A stretch of DNA of 64,000 nt. It comes from Bauldia sp. GTDB taxonomy: Bacteria > Pseudomonadota > Alphaproteobacteria > Rhizobiales > Kaistiaceae. Made by a program: the position numbers and the translations under genes. Under the pieces are notes generated by a model. It did no database searches. It was not told the origin of the DNA and saw nothing but the letters and a program-made list of their open reading frames with translations. The stretch covers positions 2,170,001-2,234,000 of the forward strand of contig JBBCGQ010000001.1 of assembly GCA_037200845.1 (NCBI GenBank), given 5' to 3'. Below are positions 29,222 to 37,422 of this stretch, piece by piece (within the stretch, counting starts at the first letter, position 1; each line of letters begins with the position of its first letter).

Positions 29222-31513
29222 ATGGCGTTGAGACTGCCCGGCGATTGGCGCCGGCGGCACCCGAGTTTCAGTTTCCGGCTGCTCGCCGGCGTGGCCGTCG
29301 CCGCGCTGCTGCTGCCGCTCGCCGGCGAGGCGCTCGCCGCATCGAAGCCCAAGCCGAAACCCGCCGCCACGGAGGCGGCTCCCGTTCCCCTGCCCCGGCT
29401 GAAGCCACGCATCGCGGGTGCCGCCGCCATAACCGCCAGCACCAAGCCGGCCGCGAAGACCGCTGCAGACAACGGCACCGACGGGATCGGCGCCCTCATC
29501 TCGCAGGCCGCTCCGGACGAAGCGAGCGCCAGCGAGGATAGCGACGCACCGGAAGCCGCCGCCGCGCGGCCGGACCTCCACGCTCCATCGCCGCCGCCGC
29601 CGATCGGCGGCAAGCCGATCGATGCCGTCGGCTTGCGCCTCGCCGCCAAGCTGCTCGAAAACAACGACCCCGGCGCCGCGGCGCTCGCCGCCTACGCCCT
29701 GCCCGACCGGGTCGACATCAAGATCGTCAACTGGCTGATCGCGACCGGCGGCTATGCCGGCGTGAGCTCCGCCATGCTCGCCGACCTGCAGAAGAAACTC
29801 GCCGACTGGCCCGGCCAGGCGCTGATGCGGCTGCGCTACGAGCAGGCGCTGGCGCGTGAGAAGCCGGCGCCCGACGCCGTCATCCGCGCCTTCCCGAGCG
29901 GCCGTCCAAGTTCCGACGACGGCAAGGTGCTGCTCGCCAACGCCTACCTCGCCGCCGGCCGCCGCGATGACGCGGCGAAGCTGATGCGCGCCTTCTGGCG
30001 CGACGGGAATTTCTCGCAATCGACCGAGAATGCGGTGCTGAAGTCGTTCGCCTCGCTGCTGCGCCCGGCTGACCACAAGGCCCGCCTCGACCGCCTGCTC
30101 TACACCGAGCACACCAACGAGGCGCTCCGCACCGCGGCACTGATCGACAAGAGCGAGGTCGCCCTCGCCAAGGCCGTGCAACTCGCCATCCGCGGCTCGT
30201 CGAAGGCCGGCAAGGCGCTGGACGCCCTCCCCGCCTCCGTCAAGCGGGACACGGTCTACACCTACGCCCGCATTGAGGTCGCCCGCCGCGCCGGCAAGAT
30301 CGACGAGGCGGCGCGCCTGCTCGCCGCCGCGCCGCGCGACGTCGCCAGCATCGTCAGCCCGGACACCTGGTGGGTCGAGCGCCGGCTCGTCTCGCGCGCC
30401 CTCATCGAGCAGGGCGAGGCGAAGCTCGCGTACAATCTCGCCGCCAACCACGCCGCCGAGTCGCCGACGCTGCAGGCCGAGGCCGAGTTCCACGCCGGCT
30501 GGTACGCGCTGGAATATCTGCACGACCCGGCCCTGGCCCGCGGCCACTTCGCCGCCATCGCCGCGCTCTCGACCATGCCGCTCAGCCTGTCGCGGGCCGA
30601 GTACTGGCTGGGCCGCACCGCCGAAGCCGCCGGCGACACCAAGAACGCCCGCGCCCAATACTCAAACGCCGCTGTCTTCCGCACCACCTTCTACGGCCAG
30701 CTCGCCGCCGCCCGCATCGGCGCCGGCCCGCTCGGCATCGCGCCGCCGCCGGCGGCGAGCGCTACCGCCCGCGCTACCTTTGCCAATCGCGAACTGGTCG
30801 TCGCCATCCGCCACCTCACCGCCATCGGCTACAACGACCGCGCCGCGCTGATCTATCGCCATCTCGCCGAGACGCTCGCCGATCCCGGCGAGATCGCGCT
30901 GCTCGCCGGCATGGCCGAGAGCGACGGCAACCACCAGCTCGCGCTGCAGATCGGCAAGAGCGCGGCGGTGCGCGGCCTGCCGGTGGAGGCGCTGGCGTTC
31001 CCGACTTCCGCCATCCCCGACTCAGCCAAGACGCCGAGCATCGAGCGCCCGGTCGTCTTCGCCATCGCGCGCCAGGAGAGCGCCTTCAACCCCGGCGCCA
31101 TCTCGAGCGCCGGCGCGCGCGGCCTGCTGCAGTTGATGCCCGCCACCGCCAAGGGCGTCGCCAAGGACGTCGGGCTGCCCTACTCCAAGGCGCGGCTGAC
31201 CTCCGATCCCGCCTACAACGCGACGCTCGGCGCCGCCCACCTCGGAGACCTCGTCGATAATTTCGGCGGCTCCTACGTCATGACCTTCGCCGCCTACAAC
31301 GCCGGCGCCGGCCGCGTCGCCCAGTGGGTCAAGGATCACGGCGATCCGCGCGACCCGAGCGTCGACGTCGTCAACTGGATCGAGCTGATCCCGTTCACCG
31401 AGACGCGCAACTACGTCCAGCGCGTCATGGAAAACCTGCAGGTCTACCGCGCCCGCCTCGGTGCGCCGACGCTGCGCATCGAGGCGGACCTGCGCCGCGG
31501 CGCGCCCGGTTGA
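29222..31513 (+). CDS. Soluble lytic murein transglycosylase, Slt70-like
   Basis: This periplasmic enzyme cleaves peptidoglycan with formation of 1,6-anhydro-MurNAc. The start ATG 29222 gives 763 residues with a signal peptide (FRLLAGVAVAALLLPLAGEALA). A Pro/Lys/Ala-rich linker follows, then a long alpha-superhelical region of TPR-like helices (about 130-590). The C-terminal SLT domain has catalytic E619 in AIARQESAFNPGAISSAGARG, then LLQLMPATAKGVA and TFAAYNAGAGRV. A longer in-frame start at 29135 would precede the signal peptide and is less likely. It is followed after 34 bases by the alpha/beta hydrolase. Confidence 0.9.
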   Translation: MALRLPGDWRRRHPSFSFRLLAGVAVAALLLPLAGEALAASKPKPKPAATEAAPVPLPRLKPRIAGAAAITASTKPAAKTAADNGTDGIGALISQAAPDEASASEDSDAPEAAAARPDLHAPSPPPPIGGKPIDAVGLRLAAKLLENNDPGAAALAAYALPDRVDIKIVNWLIATGGYAGVSSAMLADLQKKLADWPGQALMRLRYEQALAREKPAPDAVIRAFPSGRPSSDDGKVLLANAYLAAGRRDDAAKLMRAFWRDGNFSQSTENAVLKSFASLLRPADHKARLDRLLYTEHTNEALRTAALIDKSEVALAKAVQLAIRGSSKAGKALDALPASVKRDTVYTYARIEVARRAGKIDEAARLLAAAPRDVASIVSPDTWWVERRLVSRALIEQGEAKLAYNLAANHAAESPTLQAEAEFHAGWYALEYLHDPALARGHFAAIAALSTMPLSLSRAEYWLGRTAEAAGDTKNARAQYSNAAVFRTTFYGQLAAARIGAGPLGIAPPPAASATARATFANRELVVAIRHLTAIGYNDRAALIYRHLAETLADPGEIALLAGMAESDGNHQLALQIGKSAAVRGLPVEALAFPTSAIPDSAKTPSIERPVVFAIARQESAFNPGAISSAGARGLLQLMPATAKGVAKDVGLPYSKARLTSDPAYNATLGAAHLGDLVDNFGGSYVMTFAAYNAGAGRVAQWVKDHGDPRDPSVDVVNWIELIPFTETRNYVQRVMENLQVYRARLGAPTLRIEADLRRGAPG

Positions 31514-31547
31514 CCGCGCGCCGTCCGCCGGCCGATAACCGGCGGCG

Positions 31548-32534
31548 ATGGCAAAGCAGCCGCCCCCGCCGCCCCTCGAGGAACCCGCGCCGCCGGTCGT
31601 GGCGCGCGACATGTTTTACTCCAGCACCGATGGCCTCTCGCTCTACGCCCGCGACTACGGCGAGCGCCTGTCGCCGTGGCTGCCCGTCGTCTGCCTGCCG
31701 GGGCTGACGCGCACCACCCGCGATTTCGATACGCTTGCTACGTTCCTCGCCGGCCATAAGGCGCGCCCGCGCCGCGTCGTCGCCTTCGATTATCGCGGCC
31801 GCGGTCGCTCGGCCTGGGACCGCCGGCGCGACGGCTACAACCCGATCACCGAAACCAACGACATCTTCGACGGCATGACCGCGCTCGGCGTCCCGCGCGC
31901 CGTGATCGTCGGCACCTCGCGCGGCGGCATCGTCGGAATGCTGATGGCGACCATGCGCCCGGCGACGGTGGCGGCGCTGGTGCTCAACGACATCGGCCCC
32001 GCCGTCGAGGCGCGCGGCCTCGCCCGGATCAAGACATACGTCGGCCTGACGCCGACGCCGGACGACTGGCCCGACGCCGTCCGCATCCAGAAGCGCCTCC
32101 ACGGCGGCAGCTTCACCGCCTGGGGCGAGGCCGACTGGGACCACTTCGCCCGCATCACCTACGCCGACGATCGCGGCACGCCGAAAGGCGACTACGATCC
32201 GGCGCTCTCCGCCACGCTTGCCGGCGTCGAGTTCGACCAGCCGATCCCGGCGTTGTGGGACGAGTTCCGCGCCCTCAAGGACATTCCGGTGCTCGCCATC
32301 CGCGGCGCCAACTCCGATCTCCTCTCGTCGGAGACGCTGGCGGCGATGACCGCGGCGCACCCCTCCGTCGAGACCGCGCTGGTGCCCAACGAAGGTCACG
32401 CGCCGCTGCTGCGCGGCCCGTTGTTGACGCGCATCGCCGCATTCATCGCGCGGGTCGAAGGCGGTGATCCCGCGCCCGACGCCGTGATCGCGAAGGAAAT
32501 GCCGCAGTTCGACCTCGACGCCCCATCGGGCTAG
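31548..32534 (+). CDS. Alpha/beta-hydrolase
   Basis: The 328-residue protein has an alpha/beta-hydrolase fold. The nucleophile Ser is in the elbow GTSRGG (about residue 125), the acid is probably the Asp in RGANSDLLS, and the His is in NEGHAPLL near residue 286. The oxyanion region is VVCLPGLTRTTRDFD. A Pro-rich N-terminus of about 20 residues precedes the fold, and no signal peptide is seen. The substrate cannot be deduced. Its stop codon shares CTAG with the convergent HhH-protein gene. Confidence 0.85.
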   Translation: MAKQPPPPPLEEPAPPVVARDMFYSSTDGLSLYARDYGERLSPWLPVVCLPGLTRTTRDFDTLATFLAGHKARPRRVVAFDYRGRGRSAWDRRRDGYNPITETNDIFDGMTALGVPRAVIVGTSRGGIVGMLMATMRPATVAALVLNDIGPAVEARGLARIKTYVGLTPTPDDWPDAVRIQKRLHGGSFTAWGEADWDHFARITYADDRGTPKGDYDPALSATLAGVEFDQPIPALWDEFRALKDIPVLAIRGANSDLLSSETLAAMTAAHPSVETALVPNEGHAPLLRGPLLTRIAAFIARVEGGDPAPDAVIAKEMPQFDLDAPSG

Positions 32535-33385
32535 GTGTCGTCGTCGCCTTCGTCGTCGGCCGCGGGCGGCCCCGACGGCCGCCGTCCCATGATGGTCTCG
32601 ACGTCGACGGCAAGCTGCTCGGCCCCCGACGAGCGCTTGCGCTCCTGCCGCCGACGCCGGCGCCGTTCGGCCGACTTCTCAAAGCCGGTGTCGCCGCCGC
32701 TCGCCAGTATCATCGCCTGGCCGACCCAGTCGTCGCGCTCGATCCGCTCGGGGAACGCGAGGTACTCGCCGATCCAGCGCACCTCACCCGGCGTCCACGC
32801 CGCGATCTGGCCGAAGTGATAGATGCCCAGCGAATTCAGCCTCGCCTCGTTGCGCTCGCCGACGCCGCGGATGCGCGTCAGATTGTCGGGCACCCCGGCG
32901 CGCGGCGCCGCAAGCCCGGCCGGGCGTATCGGCGCCACGTCGTCGGCCGCGACCGCCTCGGCGGAACCGGAATGCGTGACTTCTTCCTCCGCGGGCGGCG
33001 CCTCCCGTTCCTCTTCCTCGACAATCGCGGCCTCGCGGCGCGGACGTCGCTCCGGTGTCGGGGCCTCGACGAATCTCGGTTCCTCGCGCGCCGCGGGCTC
33101 GGGCAGCGGCAGGTCGTCGAGTTCCGCATCGTCGATGTCGTCGGCCGCTTCCTCGCGCGGCAGCGGCCGCTCGACGACGCGGGAATGCTGCGGCCGCCAG
33201 TCGGGACTGAGACCGAGCGACGCCTTCACCCGATCGACGATGTCGCCGACCTGATCCGCGACGGCGCCCTGCGCCAGCGCCAGCCGGCTTTCCGCGATGA
33301 AGCTGTAAAGATAAGTGCCGAGCACGCAGCCGATCGCGAATGCGATGGCGAGCAGGAACCAGACCTCGAGAAAATGCCAGATCAT
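32531..33385 (-). CDS. Membrane-anchored protein with C-terminal helix-hairpin-helix domain
   Basis: The 284-residue protein starts at ATG 33385 in a four-base overlap with the 46-residue gene upstream. It has one N-terminal membrane helix (FLEVWFLLAIAFAIGCVLGTYLY). A long Glu/Pro/Arg-rich disordered linker (about 65-165) follows, then a domain beginning VPDNLTRIRGVGERNEARLNSLGIYHFGQIA. This matches the HhH domain of COG3743-type proteins, described as flap-endonuclease-like but without proven nuclease activity. The C-terminal RRRRRRQERKR segment is very basic. It is the third gene of the BON/OmpA operon. An upstream in-frame extension of nine residues is possible but less well supported. Confidence 0.78.
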   Translation of the reverse strand: MIWHFLEVWFLLAIAFAIGCVLGTYLYSFIAESRLALAQGAVADQVGDIVDRVKASLGLSPDWRPQHSRVVERPLPREEAADDIDDAELDDLPLPEPAAREEPRFVEAPTPERRPRREAAIVEEEEREAPPAEEEVTHSGSAEAVAADDVAPIRPAGLAAPRAGVPDNLTRIRGVGERNEARLNSLGIYHFGQIAAWTPGEVRWIGEYLAFPERIERDDWVGQAMILASGGDTGFEKSAERRRRRRQERKRSSGAEQLAVDVETIMGRRPSGPPAADDEGDDDT

Positions 33386-33522
33386 GGCTCGTCGCGCCCC
33401 GGCTCGAGCCACGCCGTCATGTCGTCGGCGCTACGCGGGTCCTGGTACCACCAGCCGACCAGCACGCCGAGCACCAGCGCCACGATCAGGAACGGCCAGT
33501 ACTGCGCGATGACGTAAAGCAT
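33382..33522 (-). CDS. 46-residue single-span membrane peptide
   Basis: This short gene reads MLYVIAQYWPFLIVALVLG, then VLVGWWYQDPRSADDMTAWLEPGRDEP. The first half is a membrane helix with aromatic residues at both ends, and the C-terminal half is acidic and soluble. It starts one base after the BON/OmpA stop (TAG-C-ATG), and its stop overlaps the HhH gene start (ATGA), which is strong support for real translation. Size and position match ArfB in the M. tuberculosis ArfA-ArfB-ArfC operon. Homology cannot be judged at this length. Confidence 0.75.
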   Translation of the reverse strand: MLYVIAQYWPFLIVALVLGVLVGWWYQDPRSADDMTAWLEPGRDEP

Positions 33523-33523
33523 G

Positions 33524-35659
33524 CTAGCCGCCGTCCGGAAGCGCGACCGAGAATTCGATCCGCTGGTTCGCCGCCTTGCCCGCGGCGGTGGTGTTGTCGG
33601 CGATCGGATCCTTTTCGCCGTAGCCGACCGCCGTCAAACGCTCGCGCTTGATTCCGGCGGATACAAGGAAATCGACGATCGCGTCGGCTCGCGCCTGCGT
33701 GCGGTCGCGGTTGCGCGATGTCGAGCCTTCCGAATCGGAATGGGCGCCGACCTCGATGTTCGCGTCGGGGCAGCGCGCAACCACCGCCGATACGCGATCG
33801 AGCACGCCGACGCTGTCGGTTGCGATCTCCGCCTGCGCACCGTCGAAGGCAATCCGCCCCGCCTGCAGCACGGCCTGCAACTGATCGCGGCAATCGGCGG
33901 CAGCTACAGTCTGGTCCTCCTGCCGCGTCTCGACTCCGGTAGCGTCGCCGGTGAACCCGTCGGGCAGCGCCGCCGACAGCGCGTCGGCAATGTCGCCGAC
34001 CGCGGCCGGCTGGTAGACCAGGCCCTGCACGCTGACGGTGTTATCGACGACGTCGACGTGGCCGCCGACAAGGCGGCTCAGCGCCTGCAGCGCGGCGATC
34101 GCGGCATCGGCGAAGCCGTCGGGCGCGCCCGCGGCAAAAACCAGATCGCCGGAAATTTCGACCGCACCGAACTTACGGTGCGCCGCATCGAAGATCGCCT
34201 CGCGTGTCGCTTCGTCGGGAACATAGCCGCTCATCGCGATGCCGCCGGCGCGGCGCTCGGCCGTGAAGCGGAACGGCGTCACCCGCGGCGGCGTGACTGC
34301 GCCCCGCGCCAGCGTAAGGCTCGCCGGCAGCGTGCGGCCGTTGGCGTCGAGGATCTCGCCGTACGCCTCGGCCGTCGCCGCCTCGCCTTCGATCGCGTAC
34401 GTCTGCTCGCCGATCTCCACCTTGCCGCGCCCGAGGCGCCCAAGCTGGCCCATCGCGAATTTGATCGCGCCGATCCAGTCCATGCGCGGCTCCCCGGCCG
34501 CAACGCGCACGCGGTCGTCGATAGTGTCGCCGGCGAACACGATGCGCGCCGTCGCCACGACCTCGTCGTGATCCTCCGCCGACGGCACATAGCCGCTGAG
34601 CACGACCGCGGCCCCGTTCTTCTCGGCCGACCAGCCGTACGGCGAAGCCACCGCCGGCGCGATCGCCGCCGAGACGATCTTCATCCCTTGCGGCAATCCG
34701 CTCGACAGATTCTCGAGCAGCGCCTCGTAATCATCGACGCTCTTGGCCGTGCCCGAGACGTCGAGATTAAGTCCGTCGAGCGTGACGCCGCCGTCGTGCA
34801 TGCGGTCGAGCTGCGCGATGGCGAAACTCGCCGCCTCGGCGAAGCCGGGCGGATCGCCGGAGGCAACCACCACCGCGTCGGAGATCGGCGCGCCGGGCAG
34901 CGTCGCCTTCGTCGTCGCGACCAGAGTCCGGTGCACGATGTCGTTGGGCACGAAGCCGACCAGCGTCACCGCCTTGCCGTCGAAATTCGCGGAGAAGACG
35001 AAGGGGTCGGCGCGCGCCGGCAGGACGTCGATCGGCCCGAGGTTGATCGACGCCGGCAACTGCTCGGCGAAAGCCGCGCGGGCGTCGGCATATGCCTCGG
35101 CGCTCGCCGCAGTGCCGTTCACCGCCAACGTCGAGTCGGTGAGCGTCACGACGCCGTCGCCCAGCGCTGCCAGCCGCGCCAGGCTGAAGGTCGCCGCCGA
35201 ATTGAAGCTCGCCGGCGCCCCGCGCCCGAGCGCCATGGTGTCGCGTATCTCGGCCTCCGGCAGCGCCCGCCGCGCCGCGGCGAGCAGCGCGGCCCGCGAA
35301 CCTTCCGAAGGCACCGCCCCGGATAGTGTGACGGACCGGCCGTCGCGCTTCGCGCTCCAGACGTAGGGTGAAACAATCGGCAGGAGCTCGCTGGCGTTGG
35401 CCACGCCGCGCACGCCGCGCACCGCCGCCGTGACCTCGGCCGACTGCTGTTGCGCCTCGACCGACGGAGCCATGCCGTGGATGGTTACATCGCGCGCGGA
35501 AACATCGACCGACGCCCAGCCCAGCCCTTGGGCGGCAAGCTCCGCCGTCACGCGTCCCGCAATGTCCCGCTCCACCGGGCCGTCGCGCATAACCAGCGCG
35601 ATGACCGCGACCAGGAAAGTCGCGACCAGGCCGGGCCGGATCCAGCGTTGCCAGTTCAT
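33524..35659 (-). CDS. Membrane-anchored protein with BON-like repeats and C-terminal OmpA domain
   Basis: At 711 residues it has an N-terminal membrane anchor (GLVATFLVAVIALVM, 10-24) and a first BON-like domain (about 28-95). Four tandem repeats of about 121 residues follow, starting at S97, D218, S339 and T461. Each opens with a P-[YF]-x-[WF]-[ST]-A block (its second residue a Tyr or Phe), then a VTLSGxVP-like strand. The OmpA-like peptidoglycan-binding domain is about 590-710 (IEVGAHSDSEGSTSRNRDRTQ, then LTAVGYGEKDPIADNTTAAG). The order anchor-BON-OmpA is that of mycobacterial OmpATb/ArfA (Rv0899), but with many more repeats. It should tether the inner membrane or periplasm to peptidoglycan. 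Confidence 0.85.
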   Translation of the reverse strand: MNWQRWIRPGLVATFLVAVIALVMRDGPVERDIAGRVTAELAAQGLGWASVDVSARDVTIHGMAPSVEAQQQSAEVTAAVRGVRGVANASELLPIVSPYVWSAKRDGRSVTLSGAVPSEGSRAALLAAARRALPEAEIRDTMALGRGAPASFNSAATFSLARLAALGDGVVTLTDSTLAVNGTAASAEAYADARAAFAEQLPASINLGPIDVLPARADPFVFSANFDGKAVTLVGFVPNDIVHRTLVATTKATLPGAPISDAVVVASGDPPGFAEAASFAIAQLDRMHDGGVTLDGLNLDVSGTAKSVDDYEALLENLSSGLPQGMKIVSAAIAPAVASPYGWSAEKNGAAVVLSGYVPSAEDHDEVVATARIVFAGDTIDDRVRVAAGEPRMDWIGAIKFAMGQLGRLGRGKVEIGEQTYAIEGEAATAEAYGEILDANGRTLPASLTLARGAVTPPRVTPFRFTAERRAGGIAMSGYVPDEATREAIFDAAHRKFGAVEISGDLVFAAGAPDGFADAAIAALQALSRLVGGHVDVVDNTVSVQGLVYQPAAVGDIADALSAALPDGFTGDATGVETRQEDQTVAAADCRDQLQAVLQAGRIAFDGAQAEIATDSVGVLDRVSAVVARCPDANIEVGAHSDSEGSTSRNRDRTQARADAIVDFLVSAGIKRERLTAVGYGEKDPIADNTTAAGKAANQRIEFSVALPDGG

Positions 35660-35747
35660 GCCGCCTGTTTACCCGAAATGCGCCGCAGACAGCAGATGAA
35701 CCAGCGATCGCGGTGAGAATGCGGCGCCGGCCGGGTTGCCGACAGCC

Positions 35748-35782
35748 ACAAATGAAAAGGCCCGGCGGAAGACCGCCGGGCC
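35748..35782 (-). terminator. Rho-independent terminator of the porin gene
   Basis: A perfect 10-bp GC stem (35759-35768 pairing with 35773-35782, GGCCCGGCGG) has a four-base loop. It is followed on the minus strand by TTTTCATTTG. It lies 33 bases past the porin stop. Confidence 0.85.
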
Positions 35783-35815
35783 CAATCCAGTTTGCGTCAG
35801 GTGATCGCTAAGCGA

Positions 35816-36850
35816 TTACCAGGAACGAGCCAGCGAGACCCGGCCAGACCAGGTACCCGTGTTCGTCCAACCGGCAATGAGCTTGCCCTTGAAGTTGGTG
35901 TACGGGGTCCAGACCAAGTCACCAGCGATATTCCAGGTGTCAGCAGTCGGCGAGCCCTGAGCGGCGTGCAGGTACGAGTAATCGACGTCGAAGGCGAGCT
36001 TCGAGCTGAACAGGTGCTGGAACGACGCGATCGCGCTCCAACCGTTGTTGTAGCCGTTGCCGCCGCCGCCGACGAACTTGCCGTCGCCGTAGATGCCGAT
36101 CAGCTTGAGCTTGTCGTTGGCGCCGATACCGATATCGACCTTGCCGGACACGCCCCAAGCAGTCGTCGAGGTTCCACCGGAACCATCGAGCTGGACGAAA
36201 CCAGCCGACAGGAAGCCAGCGACGCTACCCGAAGAGGCAGTGATCGCACCCGTGATGAGAGGCATCGACCACGAGTCCGGGAGCGACGAGCCCCAGGTCT
36301 CACGCGGATCTTCGATACCGAGGGCGAGGCCAAAGCCAGCCGCGGCCCAACCGAGCTGCAGCTTGTTATTGGAGCCAACATTCGAAGTGGTGGTGATGTA
36401 ATCGACGAAGCCCGAACCCGGCTTGAAGGGCGAGTCAAAGTGACCAGCCTTCAGGGCGCCGAGAGACAGCCAGGCCTCATCCGTCGTCACGGTCGGCGTA
36501 GTGCCAACACCGTCAAAAGTTCCCTTGATCTTGACGTAGCCCTCGAGCGTGCCGACATCGACGACCGAACGCGCATCGGCAGTCAGGCCGAACTTCGTGA
36601 GGAAGTCCCAGTTGCCCGAGTGAGACGGCGAAGCGTTTGACGCCAGCGAGTGCAAGTTCACCTGGAATTCGACGCTGCCACCAATCTTGAGGCAGGTGTC
36701 CGAACCCGGGATGTACCAGTAGCCACCAGCGAAAGCGTCACAAATCCGTACGCTCTCGACCGGCTCGGCAACCGAAAGGTCTGCGGCCTGGGCACCACCA
36801 ACAACCGCGAAAGCGGCAGCGGAGCCAAGGAGTAAGGTCTTAAGTGTCAT
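35816..36850 (-). CDS. Outer-membrane porin (Porin_2 family)
   Basis: This 344-residue porin starts at ATG 36850, preceded by a strong GGAGGT. The signal peptide is LKTLLLGSAAAFAVVGGAQA, cut before ADLSVAEPVE. The N-terminus of the mature protein (ICDAFAGGYWYIPGSDTCLKIGGSVEFQV) with two Cys is the hallmark of rhizobial/Brucella Omp2-like porins. The rest is beta-strand-like and ends LIAGWTNTGTWSGRVSLARSW. A complete promoter-sized gap lies upstream, and a terminator follows. The codons differ from the neighbours in using more A/T at third positions, as is usual for highly expressed genes. Confidence 0.92.
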   Translation of the reverse strand: MTLKTLLLGSAAAFAVVGGAQAADLSVAEPVESVRICDAFAGGYWYIPGSDTCLKIGGSVEFQVNLHSLASNASPSHSGNWDFLTKFGLTADARSVVDVGTLEGYVKIKGTFDGVGTTPTVTTDEAWLSLGALKAGHFDSPFKPGSGFVDYITTTSNVGSNNKLQLGWAAAGFGLALGIEDPRETWGSSLPDSWSMPLITGAITASSGSVAGFLSAGFVQLDGSGGTSTTAWGVSGKVDIGIGANDKLKLIGIYGDGKFVGGGGNGYNNGWSAIASFQHLFSSKLAFDVDYSYLHAAQGSPTADTWNIAGDLVWTPYTNFKGKLIAGWTNTGTWSGRVSLARSW

Positions 36851-37319
36851 GTCCTGACCTCCAACCAATTGTTTAAGGGGCAGGTTCGTTCTTGCCGAAG
36901 CTCCCGTTCGCCTTTCGGCATCCGGTCAATTCCGAGCTCTTGCTAAGTCTGTCCCAGTTCCCCGCGAGATAGTTCTGCCGAGAGATTGTCGACCCACCCC
37001 TGGGTCACCGCCCGAAGAACACGATCCGCAGGGCACCCCGCGTTTCGCCAGTGGAAACTGATCCAACCCCCGGCCACGTGCAATCGAGAAAGCAGCTTCG
37101 GACCCCGCTACCCCCCTGTTTTCAAATCGATGTTGCAGATTTGGCACGAAAGTCTCCTCCGGAATTAACGCACGCTTGAGGAACGGCGACCTGCACGGCC
37201 ATTTGGACGCCGAACGATTCGCTGAATCCGGGATGGCATTTCTGCCACATGTGCCCATCCGGGGTCAGCATGATTCCCCTTGATGCGGCATTGTTTGGTG
37301 CGTATTCCCCCGTGTGTGG
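36851..37319. other. 469-bp gap between the porin and tRNA-Ser
   Basis: No credible gene is seen on either strand. The porin-proximal part must hold the porin promoter and leader. A GGAGGT Shine-Dalgarno sits at the porin end, and a TTGACC hexamer is visible on the minus strand near 36928, but I could not pair it with a convincing -10. The tRNA-proximal part should hold the tRNA promoter. The length is unusual for this densely coded window. Confidence 0.5.
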
Positions 37320-37413
37320 GGAGACGTGGCCGAGAGGCTGAAGGCGGCGGTTTGCTAAACCGTTATACGGTTGAAAAGCTGTATCGAGGGTTCGAATCCC
37401 TCCGTCTCCGCCA
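37320..37413 (+). tRNA. tRNA-Ser (anticodon GCU)
   Basis: The acceptor stem GGAGACG (37320-37326) pairs with CGTCTCC (37403-37409), followed by discriminator G and an encoded CCA. The D-arm GTGGCCGAGAGGCTGAAGGC is typical of tRNA-Ser. The anticodon loop TTGCTAA has anticodon GCT at 37354-37356, so it reads AGC/AGU. A long variable arm is present, as required for class II tRNA-Ser. The T-arm is GAGGGTTCGAATCCCTC. Total length is 94 nt. Confidence 0.97.
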
Positions 37414-37422
37414 CCTTCCGTT

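Noticed and set aside
37320-37413. Integration site of a genomic island at tRNA-Ser
   Set aside because: No integrase gene nearby and no second copy of the tRNA 3' end was found in the window; the accessory genes after it look chromosomal.
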